A stretch of DNA of 64,000 bases from Oscarella lobularis (taxonomy: Eukaryota; Porifera; Homoscleromorpha; Homosclerophorida; Oscarellidae). Below, in pieces: positions 22,695-32,996 of the stretch; within the stretch, counting starts at the first letter, position 1, and the number at the start of each line of letters is the position of its first letter. The notes under the pieces are model-generated. The model was given only the letters and a program-made list of their open reading frames with translations, ran no database searches and had not been told where the DNA came from. A program made the position numbers and the translations under genes. Location: the NCBI RefSeq assembly GCF_947507565.1, contig NC_089180.1, positions 1,426,001 to 1,490,000 of the forward strand. Reading direction: 5' to 3'.

Positions 22695-23560
22695 ATGGGT
22701 CGTCCAACGACGACGGAACCCGATCAAGGAGCTCCGCCACCGATAAATCCAGCGACCGGCGAAATCGATCCATCGTACGACGGGAAACGCGTCCGAAAAG
22801 AGGTAAATCGCAAAACGATCGACTACAACTCGTACGTTCTACGTCACATCGAGGTAAGGTCAAGGAAGGCAGAAATCGTCGCGCTATAGAACGAAACCCC
22901 GAAACTGTTGTACAGAGCCGCGTATGGCAAAGGGGACCGCAGGATCGAAAAGCGATTCAACCCGACATCTGTTACTATGGAGAGGTCATTTAATTAATTT
23001 AAAACAATTAATTCAATTATGTTATTAGTTGCTTGCACCGATGATTTACGCTGATAATCCGGTGAACGCCGTTACGACGGAATTCGTTTGCACTTCAACC
23101 AAGAAATTTCGTTGTCCAATTTTTGAGGGTAAGTGTGGGGAATTTTTTTCGATTATTTTTCGTAAACGAGGCCAATGGGCAGTGGACTCCGGAAGGCTAC
23201 GTTTGATGACTGGCGCATCGAGCGGAGAATTCACCCTCTGGAATGGCCTCACTTTCAATTTCAAAACGATTCTCCAAGTACGACACTACATCAGTCATTT
23301 TCCCAATAATAGTATTATTATTAGGCTCATGATTCTGCGGTGAGAACGATGACGTGGAGTCACAACGATCTGTGGCTAATTTCACAGTGGATATTGGCAG
23401 ACGAATATGAACAATGTTCACATGTTGCAAGGACACAAGAAGCCGTCAGGGAAGCAAGGTAAACATAGACCACGTGACATTGCTTATATATTTATTCTTT
23501 TTAGTGTTTGTCCGACTGATGCAAAGTTCACCGCGTGCTCTGACGACGGGACTGTGCGCA
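22695..23560 (+). pseudogene. WDR33: WDR33 (polyadenylation factor) N-terminal WD-repeat part
   Basis: WDR33 recognises the AAUAAA signal within CPSF. Exons: 22695-22853 (YDGKRVRKEVNRKTIDYNSY), 22916-22984 (SRVWQRGPQDRKAIQPDICY), 23029-23128 ([20 protein letters not shown]), then [38 protein letters not shown] and [15 protein letters not shown]. These are near-identical in order to the human N-terminus and first WD repeats. Frame breaks occur near 23195 (QWTPEG versus RLRLMTGA) and on both sides of the [12 protein letters not shown] segment at about 23400, where roughly six residues are also lost. The match ends at TVRI; the remaining WD repeats and collagen-like tail are missing. Confidence 0.88.
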
Positions 23561-23760
23561 TTATCATCATAATCATCATACTCTTCAATATCCCAGTCCG
23601 TTGGTACCGGGAGAGAGGGCTTGTTTTTTGCTCCGGTGAAGAGCAACAAGCCGGTGGCGGTGATGCCTTTACCGTTGCCTATTCCTGTTTCCTCAATTCA
23701 TCGCGACGAAGGCAGAGTCGGTGACGTCGTTGACGTCGTCTTCCAACCAAATCCGTCAAG

Positions 23761-24090
23761 ATGAACAAGGTCTACGATTTCGAGAAACAGCTGAGCAGCG
23801 TCGATTGAATGCAGGCGTCGCGCGACATCGCGACATCGCGATGGGCCGAGGTCGACTTGCGCATACAAGTCCTCGAGACGTGCTCGTACGACGGCGTGCT
23901 CGTCTGGCGTCGACGTCAGGACGCGATCAGCGGCCGAACGCCGTCGCTCTACTCGCCACCTTTCTACACGAGTCGACACGGGCTACAAGATGTGCGGACG
24001 CGTTTATTTGAACGGGGACGGGATGGGCAAAGGAACGCAATCACATTGGCTCTCTACTCTTTGGTCCTATTCTATTGTGCCCACAAAGGA
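23761..24090 (+). pseudogene. TRAF3-like MATH/TRAF domain fragment
   Basis: TRAF proteins couple TNF-receptor-family signalling to kinases through a C-terminal MATH domain. The frame reads SYDGVLVWR, then RRQDAISGRTPSLYSPPFYT, and after a one-base shift YKMCGRVYLNGDGMGKGT. Order and spacing fit TRAF3-type MATH domains. Lesions: an in-frame TGA at 23806-23808 in the upstream coiled-coil part, loss of the IDDF-like segment after VWR, and frameshifts after SRHG and after GKGT. It follows directly on the WDR33 fragment on the same strand. Confidence 0.75.
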
Positions 24091-24216
24091 AATACTTAGA
24101 CCCCACAAACCTGTTTTGAAATTTCTAGCCGTCAAATCTGTAGTATTCTTCTCCTTTTGGCAAGGAAAGAACCCCTTTTATTCATTTGAAAAATTGGCTA
24201 ATTATGTATCTACCTG

Positions 24217-24386
24217 CAGGTGTTGCACTTGACGTCGCCGAAGAAGTTGGCCTCATCAAATCAGCCGTTGACGTCACGGACAAAACAGTCGGTCAGGAAT
24301 CCATAGCGACGCTATACAAAATTTCATCATAACAATTGAAATGTTCTTTGCCGCCATTCTTCTCTGGTACGCCTTTCCGCACAAGG

Positions 24387-24442
<56 letters not shown>

Positions 24443-24732
24443 AATCGGCGTAAGGGCGAGGAGGGGCGCGGCATACCGATGAAAGGGATCTCGTCGAATA
24501 TTCTCCATACGCTCAATCCCACCGACATCGTCAGCGACGCCGTGCCGTGCACAATTTTGCGCCCGCCTATCAGCAGTACATGAAGCACGTTGAGAGAGAG
24601 GAGGACGAGGATGATGACGAGCATGAGGACGTTGTGCTGCGTAATGGGCATGCTGGGATCGTTGGATTGGATGCCGGACGACGGCGGGACAACGAGACGA
24701 CGCGAATGTTAGATTCCGACGACGAGATCTAG
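24217..24732 (+). pseudogene. TMEM184B: TMEM184 C-terminal part
   Basis: TMEM184 proteins are multi-pass membrane proteins (DUF300, OST-alpha-like). The sequence reads QNFIITIEMFFAAILLWYAF (a membrane segment), then after a repeat PMKGISSNILHTLNPTDIVS, and after a frame change HNFAPAYQQYMKHVERE, ending DNETTRMLDSDDEI and stop. Motif order matches the vertebrate tail, including the acidic end. A tetranucleotide array interrupts the segment after HKVY. The frame slips between ESIAT and QNF, and a five-base GTGCC duplication breaks the frame before HNF. The upstream membrane segments are missing. TMEM184A versus B is uncertain. Confidence 0.8.
24387..24442 (+). repeat. (TCTA)14 microsatellite in TMEM184 coding sequence
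   Basis: Fourteen TCTA copies translate as repeated SIYL residues inside what should be a conserved loop. Confidence 0.95.
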
Positions 24733-24884
24733 ATGTATTAGAACTGAACTTTGCTGTAATTGCATGTAGTCTTTGCAGGTAGTCTTTGCAGATATACAAT
24801 ATGATAATATTATACGCAATATTTCAACGCGTTGTGGTTGTGAACATTGGGCTGATACAGCGGTATCTATTGCTTTTGTCTGAT

Positions 24885-24962
24885 GCCCGTATGTCCGGGT
24901 AGGGTAAACGGCTTTTCAAGGAAAATCGAGGGAAAAGGCGTTACCCTACAATATACGGGATT
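24885..24962. repeat. Imperfect hairpin element
   Basis: CCCGTATGTCCGGGTAGGG at the left pairs with the reverse complement of CCCTACAATATACGGG at the right. It shares AGGGTAAACGGC with the element near 48190. Confidence 0.55.
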
Positions 24963-25135
24963 TTAGGTGTCTGTGTGTTTGTCTTTCTCTCTGGTACACA
25001 TTTTTTTGGCGCTTTTTCAGTTTATTACTTCATCAAAACAGTGTACAGAGTTTAAAAGTAAAAACTAAAAAAATTAAAAAGCAGCGTCGCCTTGCTGTAC
25101 ATCATGCACAGTTTGTATAGATAACAGTGTTGTGA

Positions 25136-25449
25136 ATTCTATTCTGCAGGGGATCGCTGCCAGAACGGATCTGCACTCCAGCCACAGTATTTCCTAAAAA
25201 GACGATGTAGTATTATCTGCACGCGTTTTGATTCAACTTACGGTATATATCATTGCTCTCCAGCAGACCGCGTCCATTTGAGAAAATGCAGACACCTAAG
25301 ATAAAACAGGTGCGTTTAGGTAAATAGATTGATTTCATCACGTCCATTACCTCCTTGCTTTCCGTTGAATATCTTATTTCCTTTCAAGGTTGGATTGCTG
25401 TTTGAAGTGATCCACACTCCGGCGTACTGGTTGCCATAGATATCCAAAA
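25136..25449 (-). pseudogene. FBXO11: FBXO11-like beta-helix fragment
   Basis: FBXO11 is an F-box ubiquitin-ligase adaptor whose right-handed beta-helix repeats bind substrate. Three exons (25449-25351, 25295-25242, from 25193) join in phase: [47 protein letters not shown] and RNTVAGVQIRSGSDP. The G-x-Y-x-N..AGVWI..GSNP ladder is typical of these repeats. Only about two and a half repeats are present, with no F-box and no C-terminal UBR-type zinc finger nearby. FBXO10 is the alternative. Confidence 0.7.
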
Positions 25450-25574
25450 CTGGCCACAACCCTACTACGTAAAATTGTCAGCATTGAACCTATCTCTTAG
25501 CCTTCATTACAAAATCGATCGACCTTTGCACAGAAATAATTAGACAAGAAGCCCCCAAAGTTAAAATGACTCAC

Positions 25575-26073
25575 AGAGTCAATGTGCAGTCGAAACATAA
25601 TCGACCTCGCGTTCGAAAAGACGGATGCGTTTGGAGACGACAAGATGGCGACAAGCTGAAAGCCGAACAGGGATTGCAGTCGGCATTGACTACTTTTCCC
25701 TAGAGGGCGTGGCGAATTAATTATTTAATTAGTGACTTCTTCGAAATGTATCCGTTTTTACCTTCTGGAAAAGTTGGACGGCGCAGCCCGTTGCTTCCGT
25801 TGTTCCTTCGGTCGAACAAATAAGCGCGACGTTCGAAGCGATGCCGTATTCGTCGAAAACTCCCCATCGTAGATGAGCCCATTCGTGAACGATCATTTTC
25901 TCAGCCGGACTTATGTCTTGGTTACTAGAGAATGACGTCTAGGAGGTAAGTGGAGTGGGTGGGGTCCCCTTTTACCTCAGTCAGTCTATCCGTGGTCTAT
26001 CCGGCGTTATGTGCATGTATTCGCCTTCCATGCCACACACGCTGCCTCGTCGACTCAGCACATTTGAAGTTGA
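25575..26073 (-). pseudogene. CLCA-family metalloprotease-domain fragment
   Basis: CLCA proteins are secreted or membrane-linked metalloproteases that modulate chloride channels. Exon 26073-25976 reads RRGSVCGMEGEYMHITPD. Exon 25924-25762 reads MIVHEWAHLRWGVFDEY, in which HEWAH is the HExxH zinc site. Exon 25700-about 25575 ends NARSIMFRLHIDSV, the family's ASIMF..HIDSV block. The first exon runs into TGA shortly after ITPD and the third needs a different frame from its start. The VWA and beta-sandwich parts are absent. Confidence 0.75.
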
Positions 26074-26125
26074 CTAAAGAATTCGTGTAACGTAAAGATG
26101 AAAGGAAGAAGCAAGACTTGCCTTT

Positions 26126-29100
26126 GTTGGCTTTCTTGCCAGTTCCGGAAGAGGCAAACTCTCAGCAATCTAAAAATCGTACAGAGTGTGTATCATTTGC
26201 ATGCCTGGATTTCGCTATCACCTTGATCATGGTCTGAATCTTTTTGTCCGAGAGAGAGAATTCAATTGCAGGCAAAACTGCAGCCAACGTAACTCTGATG
26301 CAACGTCATATATCGATTACATTAGAAATAGATTTTGGTGTAAGCACGAACTCGGGTAAGCGAGTGTCGTTTGGCACAATAGACTTCCTCAGAGTCAACT
26401 CAAGTCCAAGAGGCTGAATCAGGTAGAGTGGTGATGCAGGCAAGTGCTTAGAATCCTCCCAAACCAATCCTGATCATAAGAAAAAGTGTAAGTGTAAGTG
26501 AGGTTCCAAGTACAACTACAGAGATACAACTCGTACTCGTGGGAGCTACAAATGCAGAAATTTCGGTCACATCTAGAGTGAACTCGTCGTACGCTTGATC
26601 GCCGAGTTGCTGTTGCGATGCGTTCTAAAGCACAGAGGCAAACATGCAGTGCACTGGCGTAAGTAAAACGTACCTCAGGAAGATCTCCTTGCAACTGGGA
26701 CTTGAGAGAAAATTGTCCCAAGTCAATGTTTGAAGATCTAGCTCAGGATGCATTGCAGAAATAACAAAGCCATCAACATTAGAGCGATTACTCGGTCAGT
26801 CGGCCACTCTCTGGAAGAATGAAGCAGGAGGAACGTCCTCGAATAGCCACGTCAAAAAGCTAAAAATAACTGTTTTGCTAAAAGGAATGAAACGTCGAGG
26901 CATAGGGTACGCTGGGCTGATCAAGAGCCTGCTGAAGCGATGCTTGGCCGCCTTCTCTCAGATGACTCAACTGATCGCGAGCAGCAGAAAACATTCTAAA
27001 GAAGCAAACGTCAAGTATGTTATAATAGGTATTAGAACTGAAAAAACTACGTTTCTAGCTGAATGTTTTCTGGAAGCTGAAAAGCAGAAATAAGTAGTGG
27101 GCTAGATGCAAAACGAAGCCGAATTGTGATTTCAAAAAGCCCAATCTTATGGGTTTTCTACCATGTCCACTGTTATATCTGAAGGTTGAAGTTCGACCCT
27201 CGATTTGTTATCTACGCTCCTGACTGAGTGGATTGACTTCAAAGCTCACAGAAACGAGTGACTGACCTGTAAGAGCTAACGCTAACAAGTCAAAAAACAC
27301 TCACAAAAAGTCTACCCGGTTCTAAAAGCCTCGGCTGCAGTAGGACCGGAACAAACCCTTCAACATCTACGCCAAATACGCTCAAAGTAGACGCAGACGC
27401 GTGAACACTAACATCGAACAGGTGCAAGCCTTCTTCATAAAACAAAAGCACTGCCCACCTGATTCCCTTAGCTGATGGCCTTAATTCAACACCTGTTTCC
27501 GTTCCGACCAGCTTAGCATTGACAAGGGTACTAAAATTTTGCTGTCTACCTAAAACAGGATGGGAAGGGTGGGCCAAACTAACCAGCCGTTGTCTCGTTC
27601 AACGGATGCCACGAGAAATGCTAGTTTGAACTTCAACTTGATCTCAACGTACTGACAGAGAAACCCAGTATTCAGTAAATTGAAAAAAATAAGATACATC
27701 TTATTGTACCTCTTTGGGAAATTCTGCAATAGATGAATCGTCGCTGTAGCCGATCGCCTCAAAAAGCCTTTTCTTTTCAATTGTTTCTCCTGATGGGAAC
27801 AGATAGACGCACTAATAAAAACGTGGCGAGATTCTCCTCACCAGCAACTTCAGCACACGGTCACAACCCCTTTATCAGTCTTCTTTTGAAACAGACGCGA
27901 AAAGCCCTTCTTTTTCGTCTTGGATGCTTTCGCTGCAGCCTTTTCCTCTTGGCGTTTTCGAGCCTGCATGCGTCAAGGGCATAATTAATTAAGTAAGTAC
28001 TTACATCCGCTTCCGCTAGACCCCTTTCAAGGGTGATATTGTAAACATCCAAGCGATCTTCCAGCTCCTGCATTGAAAGAATCTGCTGTGGGGGAAATGA
28101 CTTCGACGAAAAATTCCCTACCTCGAGTTGGTCCTTCTCATAGCGTTTCCCTAAAAGTTTTCTTAGGTAGAGATATCTGTATGACTTGGCTTGGCGTCTG
28201 GAAAAGAAGGAGTCAAAAATAGCGGTAAGGGAGATGACAAAACAAACCGATGATTGCGAATGTGTTTCCATGACCACATTCTCGATCGCCTGCGAACGTC
28301 TTAAAAAAGAACAGCATTGAAGGCGTACTTCCACCTAAGGTTTATATAATTAGTTAAGACCCAAAGACATACGTATTGACTAATAGGATACCAGAGGCGA
28401 ACGTTCTCTTTGCCTCTTGGGCGTCCTGGAGCCTTGTACTTGATGTATTTCTGATTGAGCACCATCATGTCGAAATTTTCAAGAGGGTGCAGTATTTGAA
28501 GAAACTAATATCTGATATACCAAAGGATGACACAATAATGCTCGTGCCTTTACCTGTCTCCGAGAAAGGTGAAAACTGATTTGTTCCACACAACAAAATT
28601 TAGCAGCACCTAATTTATTTATTTATTTATTTATCAATGCAATTATTCGTGAAGATAAGCTTCATCCTACTCTTGGTACGCTCATGTCTACTCCAGGTTT
28701 GTTGTTCAGCATGAGCTCAAAGGAGCCAATACTAAAGCAAAGGACAAGTCACTTCTCTCGCATGCTAACGTATGATTTTCTTTAGAGAGACTGCTGTCTC
28801 GCCTTGCAATTCTATTAAAAAGATTTCTCTATTGCAATAAATCTAAACAGTAAATCACGCCCACGTAGTAACCTGCCTTCCATTCATCTAATGGCAGATC
28901 AACCATCTGTCGTGGACTTGGGTTCCAATAGATGGCCAAACACTTCAGTTTTAAAAGCTACAAGAGGAAAGACCGTTGCAAAAATGTTTCATGGTAATAG
29001 AAACAAGGTAGACGCCATGTGCGTACCAGAGAAAAAACGGTACCTTGTAGATTTGGTCCACTGATTCCTTTATCACTTTTTCAACGTAATCTGAATCCGT

Positions 29101-29356
29101 TGTCTTTACGGAAATTTCCTCCAAAGTGACACCAAAGGCAAACGAATGATCCGGATCAGATACCTTTGGAAAATATGAATGGCAATTATTACACGCCTTG
29201 ATAAATTCTTTGCTTACGTTGTCAACGTTTTCGATTAGGAGCTAGAAAAAATGATTGACTAAACGAACCCCCCTCTTTTCGCCAATATAACTCACTTCCA
29301 AATTTTTCACAATTTGCGTTACAACCTTTTCAATAAATTTGCCACTTTTTTTCTCC
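26126..29356 (-). pseudogene. VPS13A: VPS13 N-terminal part (bridge-like lipid-transfer protein)
   Basis: VPS13 proteins are rod-shaped lipid-transfer proteins at membrane contact sites. About fifteen short exons run from 29356 down: FIEKVVTQIVKNLE, DPDHSFAFGVTLEEISVKTT, LLKLKCLAIYWNPSP, HPLENFDMMVLNQKYIKYKA, RRRSRMWSWKHIRNHR (28248-28334), LEDRLDVYNITLERGLAEAD (28005-28085), KKRLFEAIGYSDDSSI (27710-27789), TETGVELRPSAKGI, LPAIEFSLSDKKIQTMIK and IAESLPLPELARKPTK (26126-26170). Order follows the family N-terminus through the MWSWKHIRKHR and LDVFNITLAR landmarks. An in-frame TAA lies at 28301-28303, and the exon near 28665-28730 is frameshifted. The first ~130 residues and everything after about residue 800 are missing. 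Paralogue is uncertain. Confidence 0.85.
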
Positions 29357-29429
29357 CTTTAGAAATCCTGCAAAAAATCATCAAACTTTTGAACAAATGA
29401 AGAGACGTGCTTGTCTACTTCTTACCCTC

Positions 29430-30140
29430 CTCCTCAAATCGCATGTTAATTCGAGTCGGCGACGGCGGACGCGCGGCGACAGCCTGCGAGTCGTCGTCGT
29501 TGAGATCCCGGAAAACGTCGTCGGAAGCCGAGGGAGCCGACGAAACGGTCGCTTTCGCTTCCGCGGCTTCGTTCTTTTCAGCATCTCTATAATTAATTAA
29601 TCACGTGATCATTTTAATTATTTTCAATTTTTTACGAGTCTGATGAACTCGCCGATCCGCCGAAAATGTCTTCGTCTGTTACGCCTACTGAATTTAGAAG
29701 CGCTTGCTGTGGAAGGACAGGGTAGAGTGGGCGTGGTTTTCGTAGCGAACCTGCTGGGTGACGATCGCGATTTTCCTCCTAAAAGCGACGAGATTCCATC
29801 GATATCGAGTTCTAAGATGAACTAGCGTACCATTGGCTCTCGTTCGGGCTCTGCTTCGTCCTCCCTATACGAGAAATGAAATGCTTCGAGTGTTAGAACG
29901 CCTTACGACGATTCGTCGAATACTCCCGCTTTTCTCTTCTTTTTCTCGTCGCCGCCTGCGTTTAAGCTCCAATGAAAGGTCTCGAGTATGATTTCGAGCG
30001 ATTTCTTCCATTTCTTCGGCTTGTTGCCCCGAAGGAGGCCCCACCTAGGAATGCAGTCGAATTTCCGCGAAAATCCCCAGTGTTCCGACTCACCGATTCG
30101 TCGTCGTCATCGTCGGCGCTGCTAATATCGCTTTCGAGCG
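29430..30140 (-). CDS. Acidic, serine-rich exons of unknown protein
   Basis: Minus-strand segments separated by short introns read SDISSADDDDDES (about 30120), GGDEKKKRKAGVFDESS (about 29930), ELDIDGISSLLGGKSR (about 29790), VTDEDIFGGSASSSDS (about 29660) and ASDDVFRDLNDDDSQAVA (about 29500). They look like one disordered acidic protein, upstream of or fused to the VPS13-like exons on the same strand. I do not recognise the family. Confidence 0.35.
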
Positions 30141-30353
30141 AATCTGCGACAAAAAATCACGTGGTTGGAGAAAATAAATAATAATTAAACACGTTTAAAC
30201 AAAGAGTCCTCAAAATCTTTCCTCACTACTAATTAGAACTATGAATAAGATGCACATAAGTAGATCGAGTTAAACCTGCGTACATACGTGGACTAAAATT
30301 TCGTGCTCTGTTAGCCCGCACAAATATTACCCTCAGGTAATTAAAAATAATGC

Positions 30354-31029
30354 GAACACCTCTTGTGCGTACAGGATCGGCCTAAGCGACGAAATATCGC
30401 TTTCGCCGCGCTCGTCGGCTAGCTATTCCAGTACTTTAATGTTTCCTTGAGCGATTGAAATCAAGAATTAGGACGAGGAATTTATCTACGAAGCGAGGAA
30501 GGTACAACAAACTCGACGCTTCATTCATTGTGTAAACCCCGTATGTCATCAGAAGTTTGGGCTGTTTCAAGCGACGAAAATATCACTTTCGCCGTTCGTC
30601 GACTAGCTATTCCTGTACTCTAATGTTTACTTGAGCGACTGAAATCAAGAATTGAGACTAGGAATTTATCTACGAAGCGAGGAAGGTACAACAAACTCGA
30701 TGCATGCTTCATTCGTCGTAAACTCCGTATATTGCTTCACCTTACGACTTTTTGACTTGGAGAAGTTCGAGATGTCTTGCGCAATCAACAGTCGTTTACG
30801 AGACTCGTTGTCAGATGCGTTTTTCACGTTGAATTAGACGACGACATACACAATGAATGAAGCGTCGAATTTGTTGTACCTTCATCGCTTCGTAGATAAA
30901 TCCCTAGTCCCAATTCTTGATTTTAATCGCTCAAGTAAACATTGGAGTAGTGGAAAAACTAGTCGATGAAGGGCGAAAGCGATCTTTCGTCGCTTAATTG
31001 AGTCGATCCTGCACGCGCGAGAGGCGTTC
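30354..31029. mobile_element. Foldback/MITE-like element with ~190-bp terminal inverted repeats
   Basis: The left end (GAACACCTCTTGTGCGTACA, GGATCG, then AAGCGACGAAATATCGCTTT) is matched in reverse complement by the right end (GAACGCCTCTCGCGCGTGCA...). Similarity continues through a block containing AATTTATCTACGAAGCGA and GGTACAACAAACTCGACGC. A third, direct copy of that block sits at about 30590-30735, so the layout is two copies forward and one reversed. No transposase is present. Confidence 0.75.
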
Positions 31030-31219
31030 CACCATCTATACTACAATTCGCTCATTAAATAATTAATTAATAAGATAAGAAAATCGTCCGAGTGAAAAGC
31101 GGCACCCTAAAGCCGCTCATCTACATTGTATCGAAGAACATTTCTGCAATGTTCCTGTTTTTCTGTTAGGTAAATTTCTTTTCACCTCGAGTAGAGATGA
31201 GGCGTGGACCACGGTTCGA

Positions 31220-31429
31220 TTAGATTCGGAAATCTTCATCTTCATCATCTTCATCGATTTCCCTATAAAGAACCCCAAAAAATAGATCTGCTAATAAGTT
31301 AGGTGCCACAGCACTCTTCTTACCTTATGAGTTCTACAACAATGGTCTTGGCTTCGAGCTTCCGTCCGAAGTACTCAACGGCTTCAGCCAAAGGGATGCA
31401 GAGGTGTCCAAAGTCTTGCAATGTAGCTC
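31220..31429 (-). CDS. C-terminal exons of an unrecognised protein
   Basis: Exon 31429-31324 reads ATLQDFGHLCIPLAEAVEYF then LEAKTIVVELIR. A 61-base intron joins it in phase to 31262-31220, which reads EIDEDDEDEDFRI and stop. The join makes LIREIDEDDEDEDF, a plausible natural C-terminus. Family not recognised. Confidence 0.4.
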
Positions 31430-31804
31430 CTAAAAAGATAACAATAAATTCTTAAAACAAATCGATTTTCAGCTCTTACCCATGCAATGATTGCAATGAT
31501 TGCATTTGCTGATAGCAATGCCCAAAATATGAAAAATGTGTTCCTTTTTCCCCTCTCTTTCGCACGGTCTCCGAATTTTCTAACAGTTTGTAGCAGCAGG
31601 AAGTGACGCACCTACAGAAAGAAAATCCTGCAGGCTGCTCAAATTCATAAGCATCTCTGTATGACGCACGTGACAAAATTTTCCTCGAGAATAGGCGGAT
31701 CCCACAATCGCTTCAGATCCATTTCGAGCATCTGTTCAATGCAGTGAAGTCCGCGATCGCGCGCTTTATCATGCTTACTTTCATTTGCCACTCTACTAGA
31801 TCGG

Positions 31805-32368
31805 TTCCCGGTGACCGGATGCTCCACTTGCAAGCGCGTGTTCATCTCCATGAAATAGAATTTCTTATCCACGTCCATAATAAACTCGACTGTCCCTAGA
31901 AAAAAAAATTCCTATACATAAATATTTGGTAATCGCAATTGACCGGCTCCGACGTAGCCCACTGCTTTCGCTGCTCGCACGGCGGCCAATCCGAGTTCAC
32001 GTCTCACTTGATCGTCCAATCCGGGCTAGAAGAGTAATCAAAAAATATATTTATTATTAGCACAAATAAATATTTCTCAGTACGGCCGGAGCTTCTTCTA
32101 TGATCTTTTGATGTCGTCTTTGAACGCTGCAATCTCTCTCGTATAGATAGACTGTATTGCCCAGTGTATCAGCAAACACTTGGATTTCGACGTGACTAGG
32201 CAGAAGATATAATAAGACGTCTGCAAGGAAATTAGTATTTAAGTTACCGTGGCTTCTCGACGTATTTCTCCACCAGCATTCGATCGTCGCCGAACGATTG
32301 CTTGGCCTCTCTTCTCGCGAATTCCAACTGATCATAGAATTCTGACAGATTCCTAACAATCCTCATAC
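31805..32368 (-). pseudogene. MCCC1: MCCC1 (3-methylcrotonyl-CoA carboxylase alpha) biotin carboxylase fragment
   Basis: MCCC1 carries out the biotin-dependent step of leucine breakdown in mitochondria. From the assembly gap down the minus strand: [72 protein letters not shown] then [36 protein letters not shown] and RLQVEHPVT. These are the ATP-grasp lobe and catalytic region of the biotin carboxylase domain. After HPVT about four residues and the frame are lost before [10 protein letters not shown] (near 31805). The N-terminus would lie in or beyond the gap; the carboxyltransferase-coupling and biotinyl regions are absent. PCCA is a less likely alternative. Confidence 0.82.
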
Positions 32369-32568
32369 NNNNNNNNNNNNNNNNNNNNNNNNNNNNNNNN
32401 NNNNNNNNNNNNNNNNNNNNNNNNNNNNNNNNNNNNNNNNNNNNNNNNNNNNNNNNNNNNNNNNNNNNNNNNNNNNNNNNNNNNNNNNNNNNNNNNNNNN
32501 NNNNNNNNNNNNNNNNNNNNNNNNNNNNNNNNNNNNNNNNNNNNNNNNNNNNNNNNNNNNNNNNNNNN
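32369..32568. other. Assembly gap (200 N)
   Basis: Exactly 200 Ns, a conventional scaffold gap, so flank order is inferred by the assembler. Confidence 0.99.
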
Positions 32569-32996
32569 CTTGGAGCTCGCTTTGTCGATTCGCAGTAGAG
32601 TCCCGCTCGTTGTCGGAATTCGCGTAACCAAATCGGCGGCCAACGAGGTCGAGCACGTGATAGGTCATAGCTTAGCTACAGTACTGTCAAAAAATTGTGT
32701 TCTTGTTTACAGTGCTATAGGAGAGTTGTCTGTCGAATGCTGTTAATTGAAACGTTGAAATCTTCGTAGCTTAATTTTTTATTGTTGTGGACTGAAGCGG
32801 TTGGAATTACGGGGACAGCACTTTTGACACTTTACTGGAAGGACGTGGATCAATTCTCAGGAAGAGAAATATCGAGGAACGTGGGACAATTTTTTTGGGG
32901 AGGGACATGGAGGGGGATTATCAGGAGGGGAATCATCTTCAGGTACCAAAGACCGAAAATATTAGTTATTGAATTTTTATTTTATTTTCTGTTTAG

